Positions 32,635 through 42,209 are shown, counted from the first letter of the stretch. The stretch: 64,000 bases of DNA from Desulfarculaceae bacterium (GCA_021737145.1 JAIPEN010000001.1:1-64000); one strand, 5' to 3'. Numbers and translations are program-made. Notes: generated from the sequence alone by a model not told the origin.

Positions 32635-33735
32635 TTAACAAGGCAGGCTGACCAGGAAAGTGGCGCCCTGTCCCGGCTCGGACTCCACCGTGATATCGCC
32701 TCCATGGGCCCGCGCCACTTTGCGGGCGATGGCCAGGCCCAGGCCGGTGCCTGGTTTGGCCTTTATCTCCTGGCGGCGGGAGCGGTAAAACTCGTCGAAA
32801 ATGTAATCCGCTTCCCTGGCCGGCACCCCTGGGCCCTGGTCGCTGATGGCGATTATGGCCATGTTGCCCTGCGTGCGTCCCTGGACCGTCACAACCCCCT
32901 GGGGCTGGTTGTACTTCACCGCGTTGCTCACCAGGTTGTAAAGGGCTTCCAAGATGCTTTCCTGGTCCACCGTGACCTGGGTGTCCGGGTCGCCCACCTC
33001 TATCTTGAGGGTCTGGCCGGCGGCGGCCACGTCGGCCTCGGCCCTTTGCTCCAAATGCCGGATAAGCTCGCCCAGGTTGCCCGAGCCCTTGCGGCTGTCG
33101 ATGCCGTCCTGATCCAGACGGCTCATGGCCAGCCAGGCGTTGAGGGTGCGGGCCAACAAATCCAGACGCACCACCGCCCGCTGGATGAAGCCTTGGTAGG
33201 CCTCGGGCACCGGGCCCAGGGTCTGGCTGGCCGGCACCTCCAACAACTGGCGCACCGCGGCCAGGGGAGAGCGCATCTGATGGGAGACCAGGGTCATGAA
33301 GTTGGCCTGCATGAGGGCCTTTTCCGCCTTGAGCTCCTCGGTCTCCAGGATCAATTGGCGGCGCTCCAGGCCCCTTGCCACCGTGAGCTTGAGCTCGTCG
33401 GGTGAAAAGGGCTTGGCCAGGAAGTCGTAGGCTCCCTGCTTCATGGCCTCCACCGCGGTTTGCAGAGTGGCGTGGCCGGTGATCATGATGCAGATGATGG
33501 AGGGGTGGTCTTCCCGCACCCTTTCCAGGACCTCCAGGCCGTCGATGCCCGGCATTTGCAGATCCACCAGAATCAGGTCCGGCGGATCGGACTCCACCGC
33601 GGCCAGGCCCGCCTCTCCGCTGGCGGCCAGGCTGACCCGAAAGCCCCAGCGGGTGAGCAACACCTCTGATGACTCGCGGGCGACCTCGTCGTCATCTATG
33701 CACAGGACGTGCGCCGGGGGCCGTTGAGAAGACAT
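32635..33735 (-). CDS. Hybrid response regulator-histidine kinase (REC-HisKA-HATPase)
   Basis: A 366-residue cytoplasmic protein. Residues 10-125 are a receiver domain (CIDDDEVAR, phosphoacceptor in LILVDLQMPGIDG, MITGHA, LAKPFSPDEL). Residues ~140-205 are the HisKA dimerisation domain with His in LVSHQMRSPLAAVRQLL. Residues ~245-366 are the ATPase domain (NLVSNAVKYNQ, ISDQGPGVP, GTGLGLAIARKVARAHGG). There is no membrane sensor; input comes through the N-terminal receiver, as in phosphorelay or soluble signalling kinases. It lies 12 bases after the single-domain response regulator. The ATG at 33735 is preferred over a TTG two codons earlier. Confidence 0.92.
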   Translation of the reverse strand: MSSQRPPAHVLCIDDDEVARESSEVLLTRWGFRVSLAASGEAGLAAVESDPPDLILVDLQMPGIDGLEVLERVREDHPSIICIMITGHATLQTAVEAMKQGAYDFLAKPFSPDELKLTVARGLERRQLILETEELKAEKALMQANFMTLVSHQMRSPLAAVRQLLEVPASQTLGPVPEAYQGFIQRAVVRLDLLARTLNAWLAMSRLDQDGIDSRKGSGNLGELIRHLEQRAEADVAAAGQTLKIEVGDPDTQVTVDQESILEALYNLVSNAVKYNQPQGVVTVQGRTQGNMAIIAISDQGPGVPAREADYIFDEFYRSRRQEIKAKPGTGLGLAIARKVARAHGGDITVESEPGQGATFLVSLPC

Positions 33736-33747
33736 GGCCAACGCGAC

Positions 33748-34140
33748 CTAACGTTGAAGTAAAGCGTTAACTTTCTTCAGCAACACCTCGGAAGTGAAAG
33801 GCTTATCAAGGAAGTCATCGCCCTGGGCGATACGCGCCTCGGGCGGAATGTCGAAACGCTCGCCAGTGATCTGCTTGACCGCGGAACACATGAGCACCGG
33901 GATGTCGCGGTAGTCCATGTACTCGGGAGTGGCCCGCAAGGTGGTGATCACCGAGAACCCCTCGTAGATGGAGTCCATCATGATGTCCAGCACCAGCAAA
34001 TCGGGATCCTCGGCCTTGACGATCTCCAGGCCCACCTTGCCGTCCGAGGCGGTTAGAACCTGGTGTCCGGCGGCCTCCAGAATGGCCTGGGTCGCGGTGC
34101 GAAAATCGTCGTCGTCGTCGATAATCAGGATCTTAGCCAT
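33748..34140 (-). CDS. Single-domain response regulator (CheY-like)
   Basis: A 130-residue receiver domain without output domain. ILIIDDDDDFRTATQAIL holds the acidic pocket, LLVLDIMMDSIYEGF contains the phosphoacceptor Asp, and VLMCSAVKQ plus FLDKPFTSEVLL hold the conserved switch residue and Lys. There is an insertion after the phosphoacceptor compared with CheY (YMDYRDIPVLM follows). It probably exchanges phosphate with the adjacent hybrid kinase. It starts near an AGGTGA site. Confidence 0.92.
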   Translation of the reverse strand: MAKILIIDDDDDFRTATQAILEAAGHQVLTASDGKVGLEIVKAEDPDLLVLDIMMDSIYEGFSVITTLRATPEYMDYRDIPVLMCSAVKQITGERFDIPPEARIAQGDDFLDKPFTSEVLLKKVNALLQR

Positions 34141-34185
34141 TTAGTTCACCTGACAGAGTAAATTAGTATGATACAACCGGTTTGA

Positions 34186-34214
34186 ACCTTAAACCAGGGT
34201 GTGGCCCAAGTCAA
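34186..34214 (-). promoter_or_regulatory. Probable promoter of the response regulator-kinase pair
   Basis: On the minus strand TTGACT (34209-34214) and TAAGGT (34186-34191) are 17 bp apart. GGTTT and AAACC arms (34180-34196) flank the -10 box. This lies in the 356-base divergent region between the regulator genes and iorA. Confidence 0.5.
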
Positions 34215-34324
34215 TCCAAATGGGCCGGATTCAGTCTTTTTGAGGGCCGCCCTCCCTGGCGCAAAGCAGGCAGGCCAGGCGGCTCCTGGAAAGGCAATTG
34301 GGGCGCAAAAGCCGCTTTTATGGC

Positions 34325-34354
34325 TTGACAGCCGGCATATGACCCGTCTACATT
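34325..34354 (+). promoter_or_regulatory. Probable promoter of iorAB
   Basis: TTGACA (34325-34330) and TACATT (34349-34354) are 18 bp apart. It is the only good plus-strand promoter in the 34141-34496 gap and lies about 140 bases before iorA. Confidence 0.6.
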
Positions 34355-34359
34355 CACGA

Positions 34360-34387
34360 TAGTTATTTTGTAGCTATTAAATAACTA
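34360..34387. promoter_or_regulatory. Inverted repeat just downstream of the iorA promoter
   Basis: TAGTTATT (34360-34367) and AATAACTA (34380-34387) are perfect 8-bp arms separated by 12 bases, starting five bases after the -10 box. The position fits a repressor operator for iorAB. No DNA-binding regulator is encoded immediately beside it. Confidence 0.45.
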
Positions 34388-34496
34388 CCAGGGCTGGGGC
34401 GTCTTGTAGGAGGGGTGTTGCCTGGCGGATAGCCATCGCCGCGCAACCCGGCGCAGCCCTTGTTTTAATCCTTTTTCATGGCCGGAGAGTGGAAGC

Positions 34497-36401
34497 ATGG
34501 ACGTTTTGCTGACTCCTTCGGGCGGTAAAGAGCACCTGCTGCTGGGCAACGAAGCCATCGTGCGCGGCGCCCTGGAAGCGGGCATGGCCTTTGCCACCTG
34601 TTATCCGGGCACCCCATCCTCTGAGGTGCCCGACACCCTCTACCGTCTCAGGAAGCAGTTTCCCAACAAGGTGAAGTACTACTTCGAGTATTCCACCAAT
34701 GAGAAGGTAGCCCTGGAGTGCGCCGCCGGCGCGGCCGCCTCGGGGGTGCGCACCCTGTGCACCATGAAACACGTGGGCGTGAACGTGGCCGCCGACCCCC
34801 TGATGACCCTGGCCTACGTGGGCGTCCGGGCGGGAATGGTGCTGCTGACCGCGGACGACCCCTCCTTGTTCTCCAGCCAGAACGAGCAGGACAACCGCTA
34901 TTACGCCCGTCTCTCCGGTTTGCCCATGCTGGAGCCCTGCGGCCCGGCCGAGGCCAAGGAGATGACCTCCCACGCCTTTGACCTCAGCGAGGAGTTGGGC
35001 ACCCCGGTGTTCATCCGCACCACCACCCGGGTCAACCATGCCCGCGAGGCGGTGAAGCTGGCCAAGCTGGGCAAGGTCAAGCAAAAGAGCAAGTTCGTCA
35101 AGGCGCCCATGCAGTTTGTCACCGTGCCCGCGGTGAGCCGCAATCTGCACCTGCGTCTGCTCAACATCCACAAGCAGGCCGCCGCCCTCAGCGAGTCCAG
35201 CCCCTGGAACAAGATCAGCGGCCGGGGCAAGTTGGGCATCATCACCAACGGCGTGTCCTACAACTACGTGGCCGACGCGGTGGCCGACCTGGGCGCCAAG
35301 AGCAAGATCAAGATCTTCAAGGTGGGCATGAGCTACCCTCTGCCCGAAAAAAAGCTGGCCAACTTCCTCAAGAGCGTGGACAAGGTCCTGGTTGTCGAGG
35401 AGCTTGAGCCCATCATGGAGGAGGCGGCTCGGGCCATCGCCCAGGAAAAGGGCATAAAGGTCCAGATCGTGGGCAAGATGCCCGGCCAGATTCCGGCCAA
35501 GAGCGTGGACGTGGAGATTCCCAAGTTCCTCAGCCGGGCCTTTGAGTACAACCCCCGCCTGGTGCGCTCGGCCATTGCCAAGGCATTCGGCCTGAAGTAC
35601 AAGGGCACCGCCGAGCTCAAGCTGACCGGCATGCCCGCCCCTCCGGGCCGTCCGCCCAACCTGTGCCCCGGCTGTCCCCACCGCGCCACCTACCACGCGG
35701 TCAAGGAGGTCATGGGCGATGAGGCCATCTATCCCACGGACATCGGCTGTTACACCTTGGGCCTGCTGCCGCCCATCCAGGCGGCCGACTTCCTGATCTG
35801 CATGGGTTCCTCGGTGTCCAGCGCGGGAGGCATCTCCCGGGCCACCGGCCAGAAGGTGGTGGCCTTCATCGGCGACAGCACCTTCTTCCACAGCGGCATC
35901 ACCGGCCTGGTGAACGCAGTGCACAACAACCACAACTTCACTCTGGTGATATTGGACAACGGCACCACGGCCATGACCGGCCACCAGCCGCACCCCGGGG
36001 TGAACACCGACTCCATCGGCGACATCACCACCCACGTTCCCCTGGAGCCCCTGGTCAGGGGCCTGGGCGTGAAGCACGTGACCACCATCAAGCCCTTCAA
36101 GGTGCGCGCCTCCAAAAAGGCCATCAAAGAGGCGGTGGCTCACGACGGGGTGAGCGTGATCATCTCCAAGGAGCTCTGTCCCCTGTTCGCCAAGCGGGTG
36201 GCCCCCACCAGCAAGAAGCCCTTCTATGTGAATCAGGACAAGTGCAAGGGCCACATGGACTGCATCAAAAAGGTGGCTTGCCCGGCCATGTTCGTGGAGG
36301 ACGGCCAGGCCAGGATCAACCCCATGCAGTGCATCGGCTGCGCCCTGTGCGCCCAGATATGCCCCGAGAACGCCATCCTGCCCGTGAAGGCCAAGGCTTA
36401 A
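34497..36401 (+). CDS. iorA: Indolepyruvate:ferredoxin oxidoreductase alpha subunit
   Basis: A 634-residue TPP enzyme that oxidatively decarboxylates aryl-pyruvates (indolepyruvate, phenylpyruvate) to acyl-CoA while reducing ferredoxin; archaeal relatives serve peptide fermentation. The N-terminal pyrimidine-binding half has FATCYPGTPSSEV and FEYSTNEKVALECAAGAA. The PP half has PNLCPGCPHRATYHAV and GDSTFFHSGI with VILDNGTTAMTGHQPHPG. The C-terminus carries two ferredoxin-like motifs (CKGHMDCIKKVACP, CIGCALCAQICP). It couples naturally to Rnf through ferredoxin. Start fixed by a GGAGAG site; iorB follows ten bases later. Confidence 0.95.
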   Translation: MDVLLTPSGGKEHLLLGNEAIVRGALEAGMAFATCYPGTPSSEVPDTLYRLRKQFPNKVKYYFEYSTNEKVALECAAGAAASGVRTLCTMKHVGVNVAADPLMTLAYVGVRAGMVLLTADDPSLFSSQNEQDNRYYARLSGLPMLEPCGPAEAKEMTSHAFDLSEELGTPVFIRTTTRVNHAREAVKLAKLGKVKQKSKFVKAPMQFVTVPAVSRNLHLRLLNIHKQAAALSESSPWNKISGRGKLGIITNGVSYNYVADAVADLGAKSKIKIFKVGMSYPLPEKKLANFLKSVDKVLVVEELEPIMEEAARAIAQEKGIKVQIVGKMPGQIPAKSVDVEIPKFLSRAFEYNPRLVRSAIAKAFGLKYKGTAELKLTGMPAPPGRPPNLCPGCPHRATYHAVKEVMGDEAIYPTDIGCYTLGLLPPIQAADFLICMGSSVSSAGGISRATGQKVVAFIGDSTFFHSGITGLVNAVHNNHNFTLVILDNGTTAMTGHQPHPGVNTDSIGDITTHVPLEPLVRGLGVKHVTTIKPFKVRASKKAIKEAVAHDGVSVIISKELCPLFAKRVAPTSKKPFYVNQDKCKGHMDCIKKVACPAMFVEDGQARINPMQCIGCALCAQICPENAILPVKAKA

Positions 36402-36411
36402 GGAGGAGATC

Positions 36412-37005
36412 ATGAGCACCCAACGCATAGTTTTCGTGGGCGTGGGCGGCCAGGGCAACCTCTTGGCCAGTAACCTTCTGGGTCAGGCGGCCCTGGCGGC
36501 CGGCGTGCAGGTGGTGGTGAGCGAGATCCACGGCATGGCCCAGCGCGGCGGCGTGGTGGAATCGGCCGTGATCCTGGGCGAGGCCACCAGCCCCATCGTG
36601 TCCAACGCCGAGGCCGACGTTCTGGTGTCCTTCGAGCCGGTGGAGGCCCTCAGGCTGCTGCCCAAGGCCAACAAGGAAACCCTGATCATCACCAACACCC
36701 GGCCTATGCCGCCCTTCACCGTGGCCATCGGCGCGGCCCCCTATCCGCCGCCCGAGGAGTCTGTGGCCTACTTGGGCAAGAAGGTCAAGAAGGTGGTGGC
36801 CTTTGACGGCCAGGCCCTGGCCGAGGAGGCCAAGAACCCCCTGAGCTTGAACATGGTCATGCTGGGCGCGCTCTTCGGCGCGGCCGAGCTGCCCATTGAC
36901 GTGAAAACCATGAAAAAGGTCATACGCTCCCAGACCAAGAAGCGCTTCGCCGCTTCCAACGTAAAAGCGTTCGACCTGGGCTTCAAGGCCGCCGCGGCCG
37001 CCTGA
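36412..37005 (+). CDS. iorB: Indolepyruvate:ferredoxin oxidoreductase beta subunit
   Basis: A 197-residue gamma-type 2-oxoacid oxidoreductase subunit: IVFVGVGGQGNLLASNLLGQ at the N-terminus and SEIHGMAQRGGVVESAVILG are diagnostic. It completes IorA. A strong AAGGAGGAG precedes the ATG. Confidence 0.95.
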   Translation: MSTQRIVFVGVGGQGNLLASNLLGQAALAAGVQVVVSEIHGMAQRGGVVESAVILGEATSPIVSNAEADVLVSFEPVEALRLLPKANKETLIITNTRPMPPFTVAIGAAPYPPPEESVAYLGKKVKKVVAFDGQALAEEAKNPLSLNMVMLGALFGAAELPIDVKTMKKVIRSQTKKRFAASNVKAFDLGFKAAAAA

Positions 37006-37029
37006 GCCCCCCGACATAGCCGGTAGGAG

Positions 37030-37058
37030 GGAGTCCCCACGGGGACTCCTTTCTTTTT
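37030..37058 (+). terminator. Intrinsic terminator of iorAB
   Basis: GGAGTCCC pairs with GGGACTCC around CAC/G (37030-37049), followed by TTTCTTTTT. It sits eight bases before the stop of the convergent GGDEF gene. Confidence 0.88.
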
Positions 37059-37065
37059 GCTGGGA

Positions 37066-38178
37066 TCAGGCCGGGATGGTCACCGTGCGGTTGCGGCCGG
37101 TGCGCTTGGCCTGGTACAGGGCCTGGTCCGCCCGTTTGAGCACCTCGTCCACCGTCTCGTTGGGCTGGTACTCGGCCACGCCGATGGAGATGGTCACCTT
37201 CAGGTCGCCGTCCAACTCCGGGAAGCTCTCCTGCTCGATGCGGCGGCGCAGGCGTTCGGCCACGTCGCGGGAGCGCTCCACCGTGGAGTTGATCAATACG
37301 GCCAGGAACTCCTCGCCCCCAAAGCGGGCCACCCGGTCCACCTCGCGCAGGGAAGCGGCCAACAGCTCGGAGGTCCGCTTGAGCACCTTGTCGCCGGCGT
37401 CGTGCCCCAGGGTGTCGTTGATCACCTTGAAGTGATCCAGGTCCATGTAGCAGACCGAAAAGGAGCTGACCCCGCGCGCGGCCAGGGCCATCTGTTCGTT
37501 TAGTATCTCGATGACGTACCGCCGGTTGAACAGCTTGGTCAGCTCGTCGGTTATGGCCAGCTCCTCGATGCGGTCCATGGCCTCCTTGAGCTGGTAGTTC
37601 TGGCGGCGGTAACGGCGCAGGAACTTGTTGAGCTGGGCCCCCACCAGCGACAGGTTGCACATGATCAGCAAAAAGCCCAACCACTGCAGCCACTCCAGGC
37701 GCGGGTTGAGGTTCAGCGGATGATAGGCGGTCAGGGCGATAATGACCCCGGCGTAGCCCAGCACGGCCAGGGCGGTGACGAAGATGAAGCCTTCCCGGCG
37801 CAGGCGGAAGGCCCCGAAGAGCATGACTTGCAGGTAGAACATCAACAGGACCAGGCGGCCGTATTCCACGAAATAGATCGCGGCGAGCACGCAAAGGGTG
37901 GCCCACACCATCTGGACCAAGACCAGGCCGGGCTCCTTGAAGCGCAGATTGATGCCGGTGGCCACCAGGGCCAGGAAGGTCAGGCGGCCCAAAAGGTCGG
38001 CGGAGGCCAGGATGAGAAAAACCTTTAGGCCGCCCCGGAAAAAGCCGAAGTACAGGCACAGCCACACCAGGAACAGGTGGGTCATGCCGCCCAAAAGAGC
38101 GTAGAAGGTCAGCCGCAGGCGCAGGGCCTGACTGTGGTCAGAGGGAATGAGTTTTCGACGAGAGCCGTCTTGCCGCAT
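37066..38178 (-). CDS. Membrane-bound diguanylate cyclase (GGDEF)
   Basis: A 370-residue protein with six N-terminal transmembrane helices (about 20-180, MASE-type sensor of unknown ligand), a short linking helix (YRRQNYQLKEAMDRIEEL), and a GGDEF domain at 205-365. The active-site motif is RFGGEEFLAVL, with DELTKLFNRRYV and YMDLDHFKVINDTLGH. The catalytic residues are intact, so it should make c-di-GMP. No RxxD inhibitory site is obvious before the GGEEF. The PilZ protein at 45967 is a possible effector in this window. Confidence 0.92.
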   Translation of the reverse strand: MRQDGSRRKLIPSDHSQALRLRLTFYALLGGMTHLFLVWLCLYFGFFRGGLKVFLILASADLLGRLTFLALVATGINLRFKEPGLVLVQMVWATLCVLAAIYFVEYGRLVLLMFYLQVMLFGAFRLRREGFIFVTALAVLGYAGVIIALTAYHPLNLNPRLEWLQWLGFLLIMCNLSLVGAQLNKFLRRYRRQNYQLKEAMDRIEELAITDELTKLFNRRYVIEILNEQMALAARGVSSFSVCYMDLDHFKVINDTLGHDAGDKVLKRTSELLAASLREVDRVARFGGEEFLAVLINSTVERSRDVAERLRRRIEQESFPELDGDLKVTISIGVAEYQPNETVDEVLKRADQALYQAKRTGRNRTVTIPA

Positions 38179-38321
38179 CGAGGCGCCTGTTCAGCGGACC
38201 GAAAAGGTTGCCCCCCAAGAATTGAGCTTTGCCAAGGTGAGTTCCCTGGCTGAGTATCCTAGCCTAATTCGGGCGATGAAAGTAACCCCGTTGTTTGCCC
38301 CTGCCTGACGGCTGGCTGTGC

Positions 38322-38921
38322 CTAGACGACCACCACCATGCCGGTGAGGGAGGAGTCGGCCACCTTGTTGGGGTCGGCCCCGCGCCCCACGGGCTGCATG
38401 TCCCACCCGGCCAGGGCGGCCACCTGGAACACGTCGATGCCTACCGCCTCCATGGAGGGCCGGGCCATGGCCGGGAACAGACAGGGCTGGCCTTGCAGCA
38501 CAGCGCAGTGCTCGTGGGCATGACAAAAGACGCTCTTGCAGGAGCCAGCCGGCAGGCCAAAGGCCAAATAGTGGCCATCGTAAAAGGCGGCTGATTCCAA
38601 ATCCGCGGCCAGTTTGAAGATGGCGGCAAAGGCCTCGCGCCGCTCAGCGGCCTGGTCCGGGCTGACCATCACCTCGGGCGCGAAGCGCTTGTTGAACAGC
38701 AAGGCCTGGGAGAAGTTGGCCAGCACCGCCCGGAACTCTTTGGGCGTGGGCGAGTGGGGCGGGCAGTTGGCGCACACGCCGTAGTTCGGACAGCGGGGCA
38801 CCCGGCACTTGAAGGCCACTGCCTCGCTTACCGCGATGTCGCTGGTGCTGATGACCGCCGCGCGGTCCGCGCCCAGGTCCAGGGCCTGAGCGCGCAGGCT
38901 GTCGAGGTCGGGTTGGTTCAA
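38322..38921 (-). CDS. DUF2284-family cysteine-rich predicted metal-binding protein
   Basis: A 199-residue protein of the DUF2284 group, rich in cysteines: FKCRVPRCPNYGVCANCPPHSP near residue 40, and later SCKSVFCHAHEHCAVLQGQPC. Similar proteins occur in anaerobes and are thought to bind an iron-sulfur cluster or metal; no reaction is known. I chose TTG 38921 because AGGAG lies eight bases upstream and it begins directly with the conserved domain; the longer frame has an implausible N-terminus. The 183-base gap to kdsC holds no gene I can support. Confidence 0.75.
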   Translation of the reverse strand: MNQPDLDSLRAQALDLGADRAAVISTSDIAVSEAVAFKCRVPRCPNYGVCANCPPHSPTPKEFRAVLANFSQALLFNKRFAPEVMVSPDQAAERREAFAAIFKLAADLESAAFYDGHYLAFGLPAGSCKSVFCHAHEHCAVLQGQPCLFPAMARPSMEAVGIDVFQVAALAGWDMQPVGRGADPNKVADSSLTGMVVVV

Positions 38922-39113
38922 GCAGACCGCTCCTGTTTGGTTGCTCTCAAGCCTACCGAGCCTAGCAGGTGAAGCAATACGGGGAGAAGGAAAAAAGAGA
39001 AGAGGTAGGGAAGAAAAAACTTGGGTGGCGCGGGACAACTCGCTGTCGGAGTTACCCGTTCTAATGTGTTCGTTACTCGTCTTTTCCAGAGAGTTAAATG
39101 AAGAATTCTAGCT

Positions 39114-39641
39114 CTAGAAATACCGCGCCGTGACTTCTTCCCACTTGCCCACCGCCTTGAGCAGCAGCTCGCAGGCCTGGCGCACCGCGCCCCGGCCGCC
39201 GGGAAGGGTGGCCACCCAGTGGGCCGCGTCCTTCACCTCGGGCCAGGCGTCGGCCGGGGCCAGGGCCAGGCCGGCCGCGCGCATGGGCGGCAGGTCGATG
39301 AGGTCGTCGCCCATGAAGGCGGCCTGCTCGGGCTTCAGACCGCGCTCGCCCACCAGGCGCTCGAACTCGGGCAGCTTGATCTTGCAGTCCTCCACCAGCT
39401 CGTCGATGCCCAGCTCCCGGGCCCGCACCTGGTTGGGGGTTGAGGCCCGGCCGCTGAGCCACGCGATCTCGAAGCCGGCCAGCTGCAACAGCTTGATGCC
39501 GTGGCCGTCCTTGATGTCAAAGAACTTCAGCTCGTGGCCCTCGTGGTCCATGATGACCCGGCCGTCGGTGAGCACCCCGTCGATGTCCAGCACCAGCAGC
39601 TTGATCTTGGCCGCGCGTTTGGTGAGGTCGGGTCCGCTCAT
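39114..39641 (-). CDS. kdsC: 3-deoxy-D-manno-octulosonate 8-phosphate phosphatase
   Basis: A 175-residue HAD phosphatase that removes phosphate from Kdo-8-P in LPS synthesis. HAD motif I KLLVLDIDGVLTDG near residue 14, FDIKDGHGIKLLQLAGFEIAWLSGR with motif II Ser, and motif IV FMGDDLIDLPPM are present, as is the C-cap-less small size typical of KdsC. Its start overlaps the stop of kdsA by four bases (ATGA). Confidence 0.94.
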   Translation of the reverse strand: MSGPDLTKRAAKIKLLVLDIDGVLTDGRVIMDHEGHELKFFDIKDGHGIKLLQLAGFEIAWLSGRASTPNQVRARELGIDELVEDCKIKLPEFERLVGERGLKPEQAAFMGDDLIDLPPMRAAGLALAPADAWPEVKDAAHWVATLPGGRGAVRQACELLLKAVGKWEEVTARYF

Positions 39642-40474
39642 TGCGCCTCTCCCCGCACCAGGCCGTGGATGGCCTTGAGCTGCCTAAGCAGCGCGCCGCT
39701 CTGCTCCAGGGGCAGGCTGTTGGGCCCGTCGCAGCGGGCGTTGTCCGGGTCGGGATGCACCTCCAAAAACACCGCGTCCGCCCCGGCGGCCACCGCCGCC
39801 CGGGCCAGGTTGGGCGCATGCTCCCGGTCGCCTCCGCTGGCCGTGCCCAGCCCGCCGGGGAGCTGCACGCTGTGGGTGGCGTCGAACACCACCGGCACGC
39901 CGAAACCACGCATCACCGCGATGGAGCGCATGTCCACCACCAGGTTGTTGTAGCCGAAGCTGGCCCCCCGCTCGGTGAGCCACACTGTGTGGTTGCCGGT
40001 GCTCATCACCTTGTCCAGGATGGGCCCCACGTCGTGCGGGGCCAGGAACTGCCCCTTCTTCACGTTGACGGGCTTCATGGTCTCGCCCGCGGCCACCAGC
40101 AGGTCGGTCTGGCGGCAGAGAAAGGCCGGTATCTGCAATACGTCCAACACCTGGGCGGCCGGAGCGGCCTGGCCCGGGTGGTGGATGTCGCTGATAAGCG
40201 GCAGGCCGGTCTCCTGCTTTACCTTGGCCAGCACCTCCAGGCCCGCGGCCATGCCCGGGCCCCGGAAGCTGGTCACGCTGGTGCGGTTGGCCTTGTCAAA
40301 GCTGGCCTTGAAGATGAGCGGCAGATCCAGCTCGGCCGAAAGCGCGGCCAGGTGCCGGGCCACGGTGAGGGTGATGGCCTCGTCCTCGATCACGCAGGGC
40401 CCGGCGATGACGAAAAAGTCCCGGCGGCCAAAGGGCCGGCCGGCCAGGGTCACGCTGGCGACTTCAGCGGCCAC
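39638..40474 (-). CDS. kdsA: 3-deoxy-8-phosphooctulonate synthase
   Basis: A 278-residue aldolase that condenses phosphoenolpyruvate and arabinose-5-phosphate to Kdo-8-phosphate. FFVIAGPCVIEDE, KASFDKANRTSVTSFRGPG, SDIHHPGQAAPAAQVLDVLQIPAFLCRQTDLL and VFDATHSVQLPGG are all signature segments. GTG start, three bases after pyrG. The SDIHHPGQ form resembles metal-independent enzymes less than those with the Cys of metal-dependent KdsA, so metal need is uncertain. Confidence 0.95.
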   Translation of the reverse strand: MAAEVASVTLAGRPFGRRDFFVIAGPCVIEDEAITLTVARHLAALSAELDLPLIFKASFDKANRTSVTSFRGPGMAAGLEVLAKVKQETGLPLISDIHHPGQAAPAAQVLDVLQIPAFLCRQTDLLVAAGETMKPVNVKKGQFLAPHDVGPILDKVMSTGNHTVWLTERGASFGYNNLVVDMRSIAVMRGFGVPVVFDATHSVQLPGGLGTASGGDREHAPNLARAAVAAGADAVFLEVHPDPDNARCDGPNSLPLEQSGALLRQLKAIHGLVRGEAQ

Positions 40475-40477
40475 GTC

Positions 40478-42118
40478 CTAGGCTCCCTTGGCGTTCTTGT
40501 GCCTCAGGGCGGCGCGGATGAACTCCCGGAACAGGGGATGGGGGTCCATGGGGCGGGACTTGAACTCCGGGTGGAACTGGCAGCCCAGGAACCAGGGATG
40601 GTCGGTGAGCTCGGCGATCTCGCCCAGCTCGCCGTCCGGGCTGGTGCCCGAGATGATCAGGCCCTTGTCGGCCATCTCTTCCTTGAACTGGTTGTTGAAC
40701 TCGTAGCGGTGGCGGTGGCGTTCGCTGACGTCATCCACCTTGTAGGCCTTGTGGGCCAGGGTGTCGGGCACCAGCTTGCAGGGATAGGCTCCCAGGCGCA
40801 TGGTGCCGCCCTTGTCGGTGAGCTCGTCGCGGCGCTCCATCTGCTGGGTGCGGAAGTCGAACCACTCGCGCATCAGATAGATGACCGGATAGGGGGTGTT
40901 AGGATCTATCTCGGAGGAATGTGCCTCGGCCCAACCCATGACGTTGCGCGCGAACTCAATAACCGCCATGTGCAGGCCGAAGCAGATGCCGAAGTAGGGT
41001 ATGGACCCCTCGCGGGCCATTTGCACCGCCTTGATTTTGCCTTCCACGCCCCGGGAGCCGAAGCCGCCGGGCACCAGGATGCCGTCCACATCGCCGATGA
41101 CCTTGACTCCGTCGCGCTCCACTTCCTCGGAGTCCACGAAGGTGATGTTGACCTTGGCGTTGTTGGCCGCTCCGCCGTGGCACAGGGCCTCGTTGAGGCT
41201 CTTGTAGCTTTCGCGCAGGTCCACGTACTTGCCCACCATGGCGATGGTCACCTCGTGGGCCGGATGCTTGAGCTTGTAGACCAGCTCCTCCCAGTTGTCC
41301 AGCTTGGGGGTGCGGGTCCAGATGTTGAGCTTGCGGCAGATCTGCTCGTCGAGGTTCTGCTCGTGGAACTTCAGCGGCACCTCGTAGATGTTGTCCACGT
41401 CCACTGCGGTGATCACCGCCTCTGGCTCCACGTTGCAGAACAGGGCGATCTTTTCCTTGAGGCTGCGGTCCAGGGGCATCTCGGTGCGGCAGAGCAAAAT
41501 GTCGGGCTGGATGCCCACCCGCCTCAGCTCGCTCACCGAGTGCTGGGTGGGCTTGGTCTTCAGCTCGCCGGCGCTCTTGATGTAGGGCACCAGGGTCAGG
41601 TGCACGTAAAGGCAGTTTTCCTTGCCCACGTCCGAGCGGAACTGGCGGATGGCCTCCAGGAAGGGCAGGGACTCGATGTCGCCCACCGTGCCGCCGATCT
41701 CCACGATGGCCAGGTCCGAGCCGTTGACCACGTTGGTGATGGCCTGCTTGATCTCGTCGGTGACGTGGGGGATGATCTGCACCGTGCCGCCCAGGTAGTC
41801 GCCGCGGCGCTCCTTGGTGATCACGCTGTTGTAGATGGAGCCGGTGGTGTAGTTGCACTTCTTGGTGATCTTGGCGTGGGTGAAGCGCTCGTAGTGCCCC
41901 ATGTCCAGGTCGGTCTCGGCCCCGTCGTCGGTGACATAGACCTCGCCGTGCTGGAAGGGGTTCATGGTGCCGGGGTCCACGTTCACATAGGGGTCTAGCT
42001 TTTGCAGGATCACCGACAGCCCCCGTGCTTCCAATAGGGCCCCGATGGAGGCCGAGGCCAGCCCCTTGCCCAGGGAAGAAAGCACGCCACCGGTGGTGAA
42101 AATGAATTTAGGGGTCAT
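40478..42118 (-). CDS. pyrG: CTP synthase
   Basis: A 546-residue amidotransferase that makes CTP from UTP, ATP and glutamine. The synthetase half starts [20 protein letters not shown] and has [22 protein letters not shown] and [11 protein letters not shown]. The glutaminase half has [11 protein letters not shown], the nucleophile segment [12 protein letters not shown], and the catalytic HPE in [18 protein letters not shown]. First gene of pyrG-kdsA-kdsC; CTP is needed for CMP-Kdo, so the operon makes metabolic sense. Confidence 0.97.
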   Translation of the reverse strand: MTPKFIFTTGGVLSSLGKGLASASIGALLEARGLSVILQKLDPYVNVDPGTMNPFQHGEVYVTDDGAETDLDMGHYERFTHAKITKKCNYTTGSIYNSVITKERRGDYLGGTVQIIPHVTDEIKQAITNVVNGSDLAIVEIGGTVGDIESLPFLEAIRQFRSDVGKENCLYVHLTLVPYIKSAGELKTKPTQHSVSELRRVGIQPDILLCRTEMPLDRSLKEKIALFCNVEPEAVITAVDVDNIYEVPLKFHEQNLDEQICRKLNIWTRTPKLDNWEELVYKLKHPAHEVTIAMVGKYVDLRESYKSLNEALCHGGAANNAKVNITFVDSEEVERDGVKVIGDVDGILVPGGFGSRGVEGKIKAVQMAREGSIPYFGICFGLHMAVIEFARNVMGWAEAHSSEIDPNTPYPVIYLMREWFDFRTQQMERRDELTDKGGTMRLGAYPCKLVPDTLAHKAYKVDDVSERHRHRYEFNNQFKEEMADKGLIISGTSPDGELGEIAELTDHPWFLGCQFHPEFKSRPMDPHPLFREFIRAALRHKNAKGA

Positions 42119-42209
42119 TAGCCTGATCTCCTGCTAGGCGAAAGGTTCATCGCGGGGTGCACATGAAGTGGTTGGGTGTCTGGCGGACCGGCACTGTTCA
42201 TGAGCTATA

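Noticed and set aside
39641..41998. Plus-strand open frame of 785 codons across kdsA and pyrG
   Set aside because: Shadow of two strongly conserved minus-strand genes.
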